From positions 3,285,501-3,349,500 of the forward strand of contig PHTZ01000001.1 in the NCBI GenBank assembly GCA_002813285.1: 64,000 bases of DNA. The letters run 5' to 3'. The stretch is from Flavobacteriaceae bacterium MAR_2009_75 (lineage in GTDB: Bacteria; Bacteroidota; Bacteroidia; Flavobacteriales; Flavobacteriaceae). The stretch's first letter is position 1. The number at the start of each line of letters is the position of its first letter. The position numbers were made by a program, and so were the translations under genes. Below the pieces are notes generated by a model that saw nothing but the letters and a program-made list of their open reading frames with translations, did not search any database and was not told the origin of the DNA. Below, in pieces: positions 19,115 to 28,599 of this stretch.

Positions 19115-21421
19115 ATGAAATCTATTGTATTGGGCTATCCTCGAATTGGGGAAAAAAGAGAGTTGAAAAAAGCTATTGAGAACTATTGGAAAAAAGGAAT
19201 TTCTTCAGAAGAATTACTTGAAACAGCAAAGCAGTTGCGAATGAAAAATTGGATGTTACAGTCCGATTATGGTATTGATTTGATATCGTCGAACGATTTT
19301 TCTTTGTACGATCAAATGCTAGACATGTGCATAACCTTAGGTTGTATTCCAGAAAGGTTTTGCAGTATTAAAGGGCTTGATCAATATTTTGCCATGGCCA
19401 GAGGACTGCAAAACGAAAATGTAGATGTCACCGCAATGGAAATGACCAAATGGTTCGATACCAATTATCACTATATCGTTCCTGAATTTACCAAAGACCA
19501 ATCATTTTATCTCAATGCGGAAAAAATCTTACAAGAAATAAGAGAGGCCAAAAGCGTAGGTGTTGAAGCCAAACCCGTACTTATTGGGCCGATTACCTTT
19601 TTACTGTTAGGCAAAGAAAAAGTCGATGGGTTTAATAGGTTAGAATTGTTGCCATTCTTATTGCCCATTTACCAAGAATTATTGAACCGTATTGCTGAGG
19701 AGGGTGTTGAGTACGTACAAATTGATGAGCCGATTTTGGCTACTGACCTAACCTCAGAACAGCAGGCAGCCGTTAAAAAAACTTATGGATATTTTGACGA
19801 GAATAAATCTGGGCTGAAAATCATTTTAGCCAATTATTTTGATTGTTTTGGTGAGAATTTAAGTCTTGTGCTTGAATTGCCGGTCGAAGTTTTGCATCTC
19901 GATCTAATACGTTGTCAGTTACAGTTAGATGATATTTTGTCACATCCGTTGTTCAATGGCAACAAGATTCTCTCTTTGGGTGTTGTTGATGGAAGAAATG
20001 TTTGGAAGAATGATTTCAAAAGGTCTTTAAGACTAATTGAAAAGGCTAAGAAAAAACTTTCTAAAGATAGAATTTGGGTGGGTACATCGTGTTCTTTGCT
20101 TCATAGCCCTATTAATTTAGAGTCGGAAATAGGAAGTGATCGTTTGAATCCGCAAATTGAGAGATGGCTTGCTTTTGCAGTACAAAAATTGCAGGAGTTG
20201 GTGCAATTACGAGATTTGGCAAGTGGTAGTTTTGATGATAGGTTGTACAGTATACTTGAGAAAAACAAAAGTGATTTGGAAAACAAGCAAGACTCTGAGC
20301 TCATACATGACCAAAATGTAAAACAACGTGTTCGTGCTTTGACAGATGGCGATAGTCAAAGAAAATCACCTTTCATAAAACGGCAAGATGAACAGCGGAA
20401 GACGTTAAATCTTCCAATTTTACCCACAACTACAATTGGATCTTTTCCCCAAACTAAAGAAGTACGCATCTTTCGAAGAAAATTTAAAAACAATGAGATA
20501 TCTCAAGAAGAATATGATGCATTTTTAATGAATGAGACCAAAGAGACTATCAAGTTTCAAGAAGATGTAGGTCTTGATGTTTTGGTTCACGGCGAGTTTG
20601 AGAGAAACGATATGGTAGAGTATTTCGGTGAACGCCTGAACGGATTCGCTTTTACCCAATTCGGATGGGTTCAGAGTTATGGAACCCGCTGTGTTAAACC
20701 TCCAATAATATTTGGAGATGTTGCCAGACCCGAACCCATGACTGTCAAATGGTCGGCCATTGCGCAATCGCTGACCGATAAACCTGTTAAAGGTATGCTG
20801 ACCGGCCCTGTGACTATTCTTCAATGGTCATTTGTACGTAATGACCAGCCCCGTTCGGTAACCTGTAACCAGATAGCTTTGGCAATAAGAGATGAAGTGA
20901 ACGACCTGGAAGAAGCGGGCATAAAAGTAATTCAAATCGATGAGCCCGCGATTAGGGAAGGTTTACCCTTAAGAAGAATGGATTGGGAAGTATATCTGCA
21001 GTGGGCCATACGTGCTTTCAGAATTTCAGCGAGCTCGGTAGCTGATGATACTCAGATTCATACACACATGTGCTATTCCGAATTTAATGATATACTACAG
21101 AAAATAGCAGAAATGGATGCAGATGTAATCACTATCGAAACTTCACGTTCTAAAATGGAATTATTACAAGCTTTTGTTGATTTCAAATACCCTAATGAAA
21201 TTGGCCCCGGGGTGTACGATATTCATTCGCCACGAGTGCCTTCTGAAAGTGAAATGGAAAAATTGTTGCTAAGGGCCTCAGAGTTGATTCCGATTGAAAA
21301 TCTTTGGGTGAATCCTGATTGCGGACTTAAAACAAGAGATTGGCCAGAAACGAAGGCCGCTTTGGTCAATCTGGTCGGTTCGGCCAAAAAAATGAGAGAA
21401 AGAATTTTGCAGTTTTCATAA
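19115..21421 (+). CDS. metE: Cobalamin-independent methionine synthase
   Basis: A 768-residue 5-methyltetrahydropteroyltriglutamate-homocysteine methyltransferase, the last step of methionine synthesis. It has the two barrel halves: N-terminal (MKSIVLGYPRIGEKRELKKA) and C-terminal (TTTIGSFPQTKEVRIFRR, VHGEFERNDMVEYFGE). The zinc-ligand region is visible in HTHMCYSEF (Cys653) and NPDCGLKTRDW (Cys736). Length is normal for the full-length enzyme. It is divergent from the Lrp-type regulator and followed by a terminator. Confidence 0.97.
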   Translation: MKSIVLGYPRIGEKRELKKAIENYWKKGISSEELLETAKQLRMKNWMLQSDYGIDLISSNDFSLYDQMLDMCITLGCIPERFCSIKGLDQYFAMARGLQNENVDVTAMEMTKWFDTNYHYIVPEFTKDQSFYLNAEKILQEIREAKSVGVEAKPVLIGPITFLLLGKEKVDGFNRLELLPFLLPIYQELLNRIAEEGVEYVQIDEPILATDLTSEQQAAVKKTYGYFDENKSGLKIILANYFDCFGENLSLVLELPVEVLHLDLIRCQLQLDDILSHPLFNGNKILSLGVVDGRNVWKNDFKRSLRLIEKAKKKLSKDRIWVGTSCSLLHSPINLESEIGSDRLNPQIERWLAFAVQKLQELVQLRDLASGSFDDRLYSILEKNKSDLENKQDSELIHDQNVKQRVRALTDGDSQRKSPFIKRQDEQRKTLNLPILPTTTIGSFPQTKEVRIFRRKFKNNEISQEEYDAFLMNETKETIKFQEDVGLDVLVHGEFERNDMVEYFGERLNGFAFTQFGWVQSYGTRCVKPPIIFGDVARPEPMTVKWSAIAQSLTDKPVKGMLTGPVTILQWSFVRNDQPRSVTCNQIALAIRDEVNDLEEAGIKVIQIDEPAIREGLPLRRMDWEVYLQWAIRAFRISASSVADDTQIHTHMCYSEFNDILQKIAEMDADVITIETSRSKMELLQAFVDFKYPNEIGPGVYDIHSPRVPSESEMEKLLLRASELIPIENLWVNPDCGLKTRDWPETKAALVNLVGSAKKMRERILQFS

Positions 21422-21480
21422 ATTCAGAATCGGTTATAGTAAGCTATATTTTCTGGTAGGCAATTGCTCGAACATTTTAT

Positions 21481-21532
21481 TAGGTGGGTTCTTCTAAAAG
21501 TTTTAACTTAAGAAGGTCCTACCTATTTTTTT
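21481..21532 (+). terminator. Intrinsic terminator after metE
   Basis: TAGGTGGGTTCTTCT and TAAGAAGGTCCTACCTA form a long imperfect stem followed by a T run, 60 bases after the metE stop and just upstream of the cytochrome gene. Confidence 0.7.
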
Positions 21533-21544
21533 AAGGCTACCACT

Positions 21545-22153
21545 ATGAAATCTTATGTATTAATTTTCATTCATGTTCTTATTATTGGTGTGATACTTAC
21601 TTCAATCTCAGTTGCCTCTGAAGTCGATGAATATATGGTGCTCGATGCAAATGTTCAACAAACTGAAAATGAAGTGGCTTTCGATAAAATGATGGACGTT
21701 CTCACTCATCAACGGTGCATGAACTGTCACCCTAATGATAATGTGCCGAAGCAAGGGGAAGACAGGCATCCCCATTATTTTGATATGGCTAGGGGTAAGG
21801 CAGACAAAGGTTTTCAAGCTACTAGATGCGCTACCTGTCATCAAGAAGAAAATAACGACTACTCTGGTGCACCTGGCGCTCCACATTGGTCCTTAGCACC
21901 GAAATCTATGGGTTGGCAGGGGCTATCACGAACCGAAATTGCCAGAATAGTATTGGATCCAGAAACTAATGGAGGTAAATCTAACGAAGAGTTGGTGAAG
22001 CATATGACCGAAGATGAGCTCGTGCTGTGGGCCTGGGAACCTGGTATAGGTGTTGATGGAAATCCTAGAGAACTTCCACCCGTTTCTGAAGAAGAATTTA
22101 AAAAGGCTGTTGAAATATGGTTTGAAAACGGCGCGGTAATTCCATCGAAATAA
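21545..22153 (+). CDS. Exported diheme c-type cytochrome
   Basis: A 202-residue protein with an N-terminal signal or anchor (residues 1-25) and two heme-attachment motifs, CMNCH at 58-62 and CATCH at 95-99. It should act in the periplasm as an electron carrier. It is followed after six bases by a 2Fe-2S subunit and then a molybdopterin subunit, so it probably takes electrons from that hydroxylase to the respiratory chain. No exact cytochrome family was recognised beyond the motifs. Confidence 0.85.
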   Translation: MKSYVLIFIHVLIIGVILTSISVASEVDEYMVLDANVQQTENEVAFDKMMDVLTHQRCMNCHPNDNVPKQGEDRHPHYFDMARGKADKGFQATRCATCHQEENNDYSGAPGAPHWSLAPKSMGWQGLSRTEIARIVLDPETNGGKSNEELVKHMTEDELVLWAWEPGIGVDGNPRELPPVSEEEFKKAVEIWFENGAVIPSK

Positions 22154-22159
22154 AAAGCT

Positions 22160-22651
22160 ATGAAAATTTCATTACAAGTAAATGGTGTTGACCACGCCCT
22201 TGAGATTGCTGACGAGAACATGCCCTTGCTGTGGGTGGTTCGAGATATATTGAATTTAAAAGGCACAAAATTTGGCTGTGGTAAGGCGGCCTGCGGTGCA
22301 TGCACCCTACATGTAGATGGTGAGGCAGTTCGCTCCTGTTCGTATGCGGTCAAGTTCGCAATGAACAAGAAAATCACGACAATCGAAGGCTTGGGTAATG
22401 AGCAAAATCCGCATCCGGTGCAAAAAGCTTGGGTCGAACATGTGGTACCCCAATGCGGCTATTGTCAGCCCGGTTTTATGATGGCTATTGCAGCTTTACT
22501 ATCTAAAGATCCAAATCCTTCAGATGAAGAGATTGATAAAAACATCATTAATGTATGCCGTTGTGCTACTTACTATCGCATGCGAAAGGCTATACATCGG
22601 GCCGGTGAACTTACTCGTGAGAATTTAACCAATGAAACTACAAGTAGCTAA
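22160..22651 (+). CDS. (2Fe-2S)-binding subunit of molybdenum hydroxylase (IorA-like)
   Basis: A 163-residue small subunit of the xanthine oxidase family. The plant-type ferredoxin domain has CGKAACGACTLHVDGEAVRSC, and the second, all-helical cluster domain has CGYCQPGFMMA and CRCATYYRMRKAI. It passes electrons from the molybdopterin subunit to the partner cytochrome. Length is typical for isoquinoline 1-oxidoreductase alpha subunits. It has no signal peptide of its own, so export would occur in complex with the Tat-bearing large subunit. Confidence 0.95.
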   Translation: MKISLQVNGVDHALEIADENMPLLWVVRDILNLKGTKFGCGKAACGACTLHVDGEAVRSCSYAVKFAMNKKITTIEGLGNEQNPHPVQKAWVEHVVPQCGYCQPGFMMAIAALLSKDPNPSDEEIDKNIINVCRCATYYRMRKAIHRAGELTRENLTNETTSS

Positions 22652-22652
22652 G

Positions 22653-24818
22653 ATGACAGAGAAGCAAATATCGAGGCGTAAGTTTTTGGTCAGAGGAGGC
22701 TTAGGCACCGTTGGAGTTTTAGCGGTAGGCACTTACTTGTTTAGGGGCGCTATCAGACGTGGTATTGCGGGCGCTATCAATACGGCTGACACCCCTTATA
22801 TGGGAGACACTTCATCTCCGATTATGTGGTTTGAGATTTTGGAAAATAATACAATTGTACTACACAGCCCAAAGGTTGAAATGGGGCAGGGAACGTTTAC
22901 AGGGCTGGCACAACTGGTGGCGGAAGAGTTGGAAATATCTATGGAACAGATTAGCGTGGTTCATGCCCAGTCAGCTTCGGGGAATATGGATGGCTTTGCA
23001 ACCGGGGGAAGTACTTCTTTATCGGCGCTCTGGGTGCCCATACGAGAGTTGGCTGCAACTATGCGTGAAATGCTCAAAATAAAGGCCGCTGAAAAATGGG
23101 GGGTGAACACTGAGGGTCTTGAGGTTTCCGATGGGTTTGTTACCGGCGGTGGAAATTCGATGACCTATGCCGAAGTGGCCGAAGGAGAGACCGAATGGGA
23201 AATTCCCGATGTGCCGGAGCTAAAGCCGATAAAAGATTTTAAGCTTATCGGTAAACCCGTGGCCCGAGTAGATTTGCAAGATAAGGTATTGGGAGCTCCT
23301 ATTTTTGGCATGGATGCGTCAATGCCTGAAATGCTCTACGGGTCGGTGGTTCGGCCTTCAAAAATTGGGGCTAAATATAAAGATGCAGATATTTCAAAGG
23401 CCGAAAAAATGTCGGGAGTTGTCAAAGTCGTGAAAGAGAAAGATTTTGTCGGTGTTGTCGCTCGCTCATTCATTGAGGCCGAGAATGCGAAAGCCGTTAT
23501 TGAAGTCGATTGGCAAACGGATAAAAACTGGCAGACCTCTGATATCAAATCAATGATTGAAGTAGGTAAGGGAGAACCTTTTGTTATTCAAAAAGAAGGT
23601 AATCCGAAGTCTATGATTGAAAATGATGATACTAAAATAGTATCAGAATATTGGAGCCCGATCGGGGCGCATGCACAACTTGAACCGAATGGGGCCTTGG
23701 CCCATGTTGAAGAGGAAAGGGCTACTATTATAATGTCTACCCAAGTGGTCAAGATTTCGCGTGATGAGATTGCTGAACGATTGGGCTTAGATGCGGATCA
23801 AGTTAATATTATCCCTACTTTTTTAGGGGGAGGTTTTGGTAGGCGATTACATACCCCTAACGGAATTCAGTCAGCACTACTTTCAAAAGCCGTAGGGAAA
23901 CCTGTAAAATGTTTTTTTACTCGGAAGGAAGAATTCCAAAATGACACGTTTAGGCCGCCAACTCATCATGTGCTTAAAGCCAAACTGAATAAAGAGGGAC
24001 TGATTGAAGCCATTGAGCATAATGTGTCAAGTGGAGATGTAGCTTTTGGTTCGCCAATGGTGCCGGGCATCGCTGAGCCTATTTTGGGTGCTGATTTGGG
24101 CGCATGGCGCGGGGGTATGATTCAATACGTCGCAATACCAAATTTTCGGGCTGTTTCGTGGCGGGTAAAATTACCGTTTGCTACCAGTTGGTGGCGTAGT
24201 CTAGGTTTGTTGGCGAATACCTTCGCTATTGAAAGTTTTATTGATGAATTAGCTGTGAAGGCTAAAAAGAATCCAGTGGAATTTCGCTTGGCGCACCTAC
24301 AAGATGATGAAAGGGGTAAGCGCTTGGCCTCTGTTATTCGAACGGCAGCGGATAAAGCGAAATACTCCGATGAGATTGTAGAAGGTAGTGCTATGGGTTT
24401 TGCGGCTTCGACAGATGCCAATACACCTTGTGCACATGTGGTGGAAGTATCCATAGATAAAAAGAACATCAGGGTGCACAAAGTGACCTGCGCCATGGAT
24501 CCTGGTCTAGTGGTTAACCCTGATCAGGTTCGAGCACAATGTGAGGGAGCCATTATTATGGGAATGAGTGCAACTTTATTTGAAAAAATGGAAGTTGAAA
24601 ACGGGGAGCTTACCCCAACCATTTATGGCCCTTACCAAATGGCCTTGATGAAACATGCCCCAAAGGAAATAGACGTAATATTATTGGAGGGTTCTGATGC
24701 GCCCGGTGCTGTGGGGGAGCCACCTATGGGGCCGATAGGTGCCGCGATAGCAAACGCCGTGTTTAGGTTAACAGGTAGGCGACTAAGAGAAATGCCCCTT
24801 CAATTAGGCAGCGCATAG
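22653..24818 (+). CDS. Tat-exported molybdopterin-binding subunit (IorB-like aldehyde/xanthine dehydrogenase family)
   Basis: About 721 residues from the ATG at 22653, one base after the preceding stop; an upstream ATG at 22632 overlaps that gene and is less likely. The N-terminus has a twin-arginine signal (ISRRKFLVRGG). Cofactor-binding segments include PKVEMGQGTFTGLAQLV, LGGGFGRRLHTPNG and the C-terminal catalytic-glutamate loop PGAVGEPPMGPIGAA. The family oxidises aldehydes or N-heterocycles; the substrate here is unknown. With the 2Fe-2S subunit and cytochrome it forms a three-gene periplasmic oxidoreductase operon. Confidence 0.93.
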   Translation: MTEKQISRRKFLVRGGLGTVGVLAVGTYLFRGAIRRGIAGAINTADTPYMGDTSSPIMWFEILENNTIVLHSPKVEMGQGTFTGLAQLVAEELEISMEQISVVHAQSASGNMDGFATGGSTSLSALWVPIRELAATMREMLKIKAAEKWGVNTEGLEVSDGFVTGGGNSMTYAEVAEGETEWEIPDVPELKPIKDFKLIGKPVARVDLQDKVLGAPIFGMDASMPEMLYGSVVRPSKIGAKYKDADISKAEKMSGVVKVVKEKDFVGVVARSFIEAENAKAVIEVDWQTDKNWQTSDIKSMIEVGKGEPFVIQKEGNPKSMIENDDTKIVSEYWSPIGAHAQLEPNGALAHVEEERATIIMSTQVVKISRDEIAERLGLDADQVNIIPTFLGGGFGRRLHTPNGIQSALLSKAVGKPVKCFFTRKEEFQNDTFRPPTHHVLKAKLNKEGLIEAIEHNVSSGDVAFGSPMVPGIAEPILGADLGAWRGGMIQYVAIPNFRAVSWRVKLPFATSWWRSLGLLANTFAIESFIDELAVKAKKNPVEFRLAHLQDDERGKRLASVIRTAADKAKYSDEIVEGSAMGFAASTDANTPCAHVVEVSIDKKNIRVHKVTCAMDPGLVVNPDQVRAQCEGAIIMGMSATLFEKMEVENGELTPTIYGPYQMALMKHAPKEIDVILLEGSDAPGAVGEPPMGPIGAAIANAVFRLTGRRLREMPLQLGSA

Positions 24819-24823
24819 CATCT

Positions 24824-25498
24824 TTACATTTCTTTTTTTAAGGCGTTGACGTCAGTAATGAGCTGAGCTACCGAAGCATGGTTCAGACCGTTATAGATGC
24901 CCCTAACATGCCTGTTCTTATCAATAAGAAGAAAATTTTCGGTATGCAAAAAGTCATTAATGTCTTTGGGAATACCCAAGTCATTTTCAACGAAATATTG
25001 AGTTCTGCCTAAGTCATAGATTTCTTGCTTGTCACCTGTTGCCAAGTGCCATTTAAAGTCAAGTATTCCGTTTTTGTCGGCATATGTTCTCAAAACCTCT
25101 ACAGAATCTATTGATGGCGTTACCGAGTGCGATAGCAATAAGATTTCGGGGTCTTCTTTGAATACTTCTTGAATTTTCTTCATGTTGCCCGTCATTTTGA
25201 GGCAAATGCCAGGGCAAGAAGTAAAGAAGAAATCTGTAATGTAAATTTTGTCTTCGAAAGTTTTCGAAGTAATCGTATCTCCCGATTGATTGATTAAAGA
25301 AAATTCTGCAATTTTATGAAAATCAGCTTCCTCTTGTGAGTTTGGTTCGAGCCAAAATGGAGTAAATGATTCATCTTTATAATAGGGTAGATGTTCTACC
25401 CTTGCAGAGATCTCATTTTTAATTGAAGGTTGTTCGGTTTTTTCTTTACATCCTAAAAGCACTACCGATAACAACAAGATTAAACTACATTTTTTCAT
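24824..25498 (-). CDS. SCO1/SenC family lipoprotein
   Basis: A 224-residue lipoprotein (MKKCSLILLLSVVLLGC, lipobox Cys17) with the thioredoxin-like SCO fold. The metal site is intact: CPGIC in FTSCPGICLKMTGNM and the distal His in YNGLNHASVAQL. SCO proteins deliver copper to cytochrome oxidase or act in thiol redox. It is the last gene of a six-gene operon and its start overlaps the preceding gene by 14 bases. The neighbouring YHYH and EF-hand proteins suggest a metal-related periplasmic function, which is inference. Confidence 0.93.
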   Translation of the reverse strand: MKKCSLILLLSVVLLGCKEKTEQPSIKNEISARVEHLPYYKDESFTPFWLEPNSQEEADFHKIAEFSLINQSGDTITSKTFEDKIYITDFFFTSCPGICLKMTGNMKKIQEVFKEDPEILLLSHSVTPSIDSVEVLRTYADKNGILDFKWHLATGDKQEIYDLGRTQYFVENDLGIPKDINDFLHTENFLLIDKNRHVRGIYNGLNHASVAQLITDVNALKKEM

Positions 25499-26099
25499 CT
25501 CTTACAACTACTTCATTTTTTAATTGATAACATGAGTTGGCCCTTCTCATTCCAAAAATACGCCCGTTTTTAGCTTCGTAGTTCACATATAGCTTTCCGT
25601 TTTGTAGCCAACCTTTTTGCATACCTTCTTCCTTGCCTTCTTTTAAATTTCTCACCTTGGCAAGTTCTCCACTGTCGTACCACATTTTTTGCTCACCATG
25701 AAGTAATCCATCTTTATAGTTTGATTTTTCCGCCGGCATTCCATTTTCCCACCATGTTTTATACTCTCCTTCTAAACGATTATTTCGATAGATCGATTGA
25801 AAACGCAAAACTCCGTTCGCCGAGTACCTTTTTACGGTACCTTCCCTCTTTCCATTAAAGTAACCTAATCTTTCGCCCAGCACTCCGTTGGTATGAAATT
25901 TTACCGAGTAGCCATTGAACGGCTCATTCTGATAATACCACGTTCCTTCAAGCTGGTTAAGTACCAAGTTTTTCTTCAGTACTTCGATTAATCTAATTTT
26001 GATGGGCTCTTTTGAAACTGCCTCGGTAATTACTACTTCCCTGCAACTCAACGAAAAGAGGCCCAATGCTGAAAAAAAGAAAATGGTGAGTAGTCTCAT
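25485..26099 (-). CDS. Exported MORN/YwqK-like repeat protein
   Basis: A 204-residue protein with a signal or lipoprotein leader (cleavage region LFSLSCREV). Repeats of the YwqK/MORN type run through residues 55-190: WYYQNEPFNGYSVKFHTNG, YFNGKREGTVKRYSANG, YRNNRLEGEYKTWWENG, YKDGLLHGEQKMWYDSG. Such proteins are often labelled antitoxin-like, but no toxin is adjacent and the leader argues for the periplasm or outer membrane. It overlaps the SCO gene and lies nine bases after a YHYH gene. Confidence 0.85.
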   Translation of the reverse strand: MRLLTIFFFSALGLFSLSCREVVITEAVSKEPIKIRLIEVLKKNLVLNQLEGTWYYQNEPFNGYSVKFHTNGVLGERLGYFNGKREGTVKRYSANGVLRFQSIYRNNRLEGEYKTWWENGMPAEKSNYKDGLLHGEQKMWYDSGELAKVRNLKEGKEEGMQKGWLQNGKLYVNYEAKNGRIFGMRRANSCYQLKNEVVVRDEKM

Positions 26100-26108
26100 A
26101 ACTTTGAA

Positions 26109-26888
26109 TTAGTAACCTTGATAAGGGCCTGCAAAGGCTAGGTAAGAACCGGTTGTAGAATAGACTTCATTGATGATATGGTAATGGTATTCTTCTTCAC
26201 CATTAGTATACTGTGTGGCAGACACATGTCCTCCAGATTCATCTAGATCAGTGGGGTAGGTTTCAGTAGAGCTGCACTTACGCCCATATAGAAAGACACC
26301 GTCCAATAATATGCCTACTAGATTTTCATCATCATCTGTAAAAGCTACAGGCTCAAGGTGATAATGATATACCCCTGGGCCGATGTGTGCTCCGGTCCAG
26401 TCTAAACTAGCGGCAGCTTGGTCTAGTGGTCCACCTCCTTCTTGATCATTGAAGATAGACGCACCGCTAACAGCAATACCAATGGTGTTGAAATTGGTGG
26501 CAACCGTACTGCCTTGAAGGTCAGGGGTAGCATCTACTCTGATGCTGGTAGCATTATTGTTGCTCGACATGATGCTCGGCGTTTTATTAACATCGGGTTC
26601 TTCTCTGTATAAATCATGACCTTCGCCCCAATAAATGGTTTCATGATCGGGTAAACCGGTGGTTTCAATTACAATTTCAGACCCATCGATAAAGATTGTC
26701 GTGGCTTCTGGATTAAACGCCTCAAATGCCGCATGAAGCTCGGTGACCATTTCTTCATCTTCTCCCAAGTCTTCTTCATAAATTGATAAATCGTTTGAAC
26801 TATCGGAACTGCAAGCCACTAATGCGACACCTAGAATAAGGGTAATTATACCAGCTGTCACGATTTTATTTGAAATTATTTTCTTCAT
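26109..26888 (-). CDS. YHYH domain lipoprotein
   Basis: A 259-residue lipoprotein (leader to LVACSSDSSND). It carries two YHYH tetrads, GVYHYHLEP and EEYHYHIINE, in the pattern of the YHYH family, plus the ILLDGVFLYGRKC segment typical between them. The family has no established biochemical role; paired histidines and aromatic residues suggest metal or ligand binding, which is inference. It is the second YHYH gene of this operon. Confidence 0.88.
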   Translation of the reverse strand: MKKIISNKIVTAGIITLILGVALVACSSDSSNDLSIYEEDLGEDEEMVTELHAAFEAFNPEATTIFIDGSEIVIETTGLPDHETIYWGEGHDLYREEPDVNKTPSIMSSNNNATSIRVDATPDLQGSTVATNFNTIGIAVSGASIFNDQEGGGPLDQAAASLDWTGAHIGPGVYHYHLEPVAFTDDDENLVGILLDGVFLYGRKCSSTETYPTDLDESGGHVSATQYTNGEEEYHYHIINEVYSTTGSYLAFAGPYQGY

Positions 26889-26933
26889 AATAATTATTGT
26901 TTAGATACTAAGGAGATTAATTCGAGATGTATT

Positions 26934-27566
26934 TTATACTGGTCTGAGGGTCAAAGGTTCATTTTTGAACATTCTATAAACGGTTAACAGTGCGAAAAGA
27001 ACCAAAAAAGCCAAAATCGCAAATGGCCAAACTAAGCTCTGTTCATCTATTGTCAGTTGAAACTTATCGTTTACCTTTTCAATTGATACTTGAAAACCAT
27101 TGGCTTTTTTTAATACAAAATTCTTGGAGGTACCCGCTTGTGTCACAATTTTGAATACCGAATTGTAATTTGATTTTTCGTCAAATCCGTTTAGTTTGAC
27201 CAGCAGGGTTTTTATATCTTCAGGTAGGCCGATTATTCTGAATTTCATGTCGGTCTGGTGCCCTAGCTTTATAGCACCTTCTTTGAGCTCGCCTACAAAA
27301 TCTATATTGGCGTTAATCAAGATGTTGTCCTTTACGTATTGAATAATCAATTTTTGAAATTCATCGGCAGACAGCTCATCTATTTTCACCTCTGGAAAGT
27401 TTTGAACGAGCTGATTTCGAAATCCATCAAAGGAAGAACTTATGTGTAGGGTCCATTCTTTTTGCTGATTTTGAGCCAAGGTCATCGTTGAAATTTGGGC
27501 ACTGTGGGCGTTAATCTGAACAGAGCAGAATAATATCAGAACAAGTAATAAAGATGTTGTTTTCAT
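26934..27566 (-). CDS. Exported, membrane-anchored protein of unknown function
   Basis: A 210-residue protein with a signal peptide (residues 1-22, ending INAHSAQ) and one C-terminal membrane segment (SLVWPFAILAFLVLFALLTVY, split here for reading: residues 178-199) with a short basic cytosolic tail. The exported domain resembles small beta-rich proteins found beside YHYH genes, but no named family is certain. It lies two bases after the upstream YHYH gene, so coupling is strong and a shared complex is plausible. Confidence 0.7.
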   Translation of the reverse strand: MKTTSLLLVLILFCSVQINAHSAQISTMTLAQNQQKEWTLHISSSFDGFRNQLVQNFPEVKIDELSADEFQKLIIQYVKDNILINANIDFVGELKEGAIKLGHQTDMKFRIIGLPEDIKTLLVKLNGFDEKSNYNSVFKIVTQAGTSKNFVLKKANGFQVSIEKVNDKFQLTIDEQSLVWPFAILAFLVLFALLTVYRMFKNEPLTLRPV

Positions 27567-27568
27567 AG

Positions 27569-28585
27569 TTAGTTGACTTCAAAAGTTCCTTGGGCTCCGG
27601 CAAAGCAGCCGATAAAGCTATTGGTGCCGGCAGGTGCTACATGGTAGTGGTAACCACGGGTGTCGTCGGTATGACCTCTACAATCATCTAAATCAATAGG
27701 CTCATTACCATTTTCGTCTAAAAGTTCAAACATAGGATATCCGTCAATAGCATACCCGATCATTGCCGAATGGCCATCTTCTTGCTCAATCGTTGAGGTT
27801 GTACCAGTTGCCGCATGGTAATGATAGCCCGTATTCGGGTTAATATGACCGCCATTGTCATCCATAGGCGCTAAAGTATATGCTCCGAGAATCGCATCGG
27901 TGGGTGCGGGAGGGTCAAAATTGACGCCGTTAAATGCAAGACCGATAACTGTTGCGCCACCTCCACTTGGAGGTCCACCGCCTCCGGGAGCACCTCCACC
28001 AATGTACTCCGGACTATCCAATTTAACAGGGGTCACAGGAATGTAATAAGTAAGGATGATGTCGGTTACAAATGATGGCTGACATTCGACACAAAAGTTT
28101 TCATATTCTTCACCCACATTCGGGTTGGCGGCATTTTCACAATCTTCTAAGGTTTGGGTAACAAAGATGTTTCCTTCATCGTCGTACATTTTCCAAGTGG
28201 CATCGGCATAAAAATTGGCCATGTTTTCGATAAAGGCACCATCAACATCATACAATTCGCCATTTTCAAACCACTTTCCACCTTTATCGGCACCATCTGA
28301 AATATGAGTTGGGCACCAAGGCCCCATTTGATGGTCAGATGGGGTTGAGGTCGTGGTTATTTTATAGCATAGGGTTGTCGTGCCATCCGAAAGGGTGTGC
28401 TCTACGGTAGTTATTTCATCAATAAGTCCATCAGCTAAAAACAGAGTAGGGTCGACTTCGTAAACTACCTCTTCGGTTTCCGCAGTCTTTTCGGCTTCGA
28501 TTTCTGTACTTTCATCAGAATTACAACTATTTGCAGCAGTAAGAAAAAGAATGCCGCTAAGCGATAAATAGATTAAATGTTTCAT
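27569..28585 (-). CDS. YHYH domain lipoprotein with Gly/Pro-rich linker
   Basis: A 338-residue lipoprotein (MKHLIYLSLSGILFLTAANS, lipobox Cys near 21). Residues 30-190 form a cysteine-containing N-terminal region. A low-complexity linker (GGGAPGGGGPPSGGG) follows near residue 200, then the YHYH domain with GYHYHAATG and GYHYHVAPAG and the AIDGYPMFELLDENG segment. Function unknown. It lies 14 bases after the EF-hand gene and leads the two-YHYH operon. Confidence 0.9.
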   Translation of the reverse strand: MKHLIYLSLSGILFLTAANSCNSDESTEIEAEKTAETEEVVYEVDPTLFLADGLIDEITTVEHTLSDGTTTLCYKITTTSTPSDHQMGPWCPTHISDGADKGGKWFENGELYDVDGAFIENMANFYADATWKMYDDEGNIFVTQTLEDCENAANPNVGEEYENFCVECQPSFVTDIILTYYIPVTPVKLDSPEYIGGGAPGGGGPPSGGGATVIGLAFNGVNFDPPAPTDAILGAYTLAPMDDNGGHINPNTGYHYHAATGTTSTIEQEDGHSAMIGYAIDGYPMFELLDENGNEPIDLDDCRGHTDDTRGYHYHVAPAGTNSFIGCFAGAQGTFEVN

Positions 28586-28599
28586 ACCTTATTTGGGTT

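Noticed and set aside
25485-26099. Calling the MORN/YwqK gene an antitoxin
   Set aside because: It has an export leader, lies in an operon of exported proteins, and no toxin gene adjoins it.
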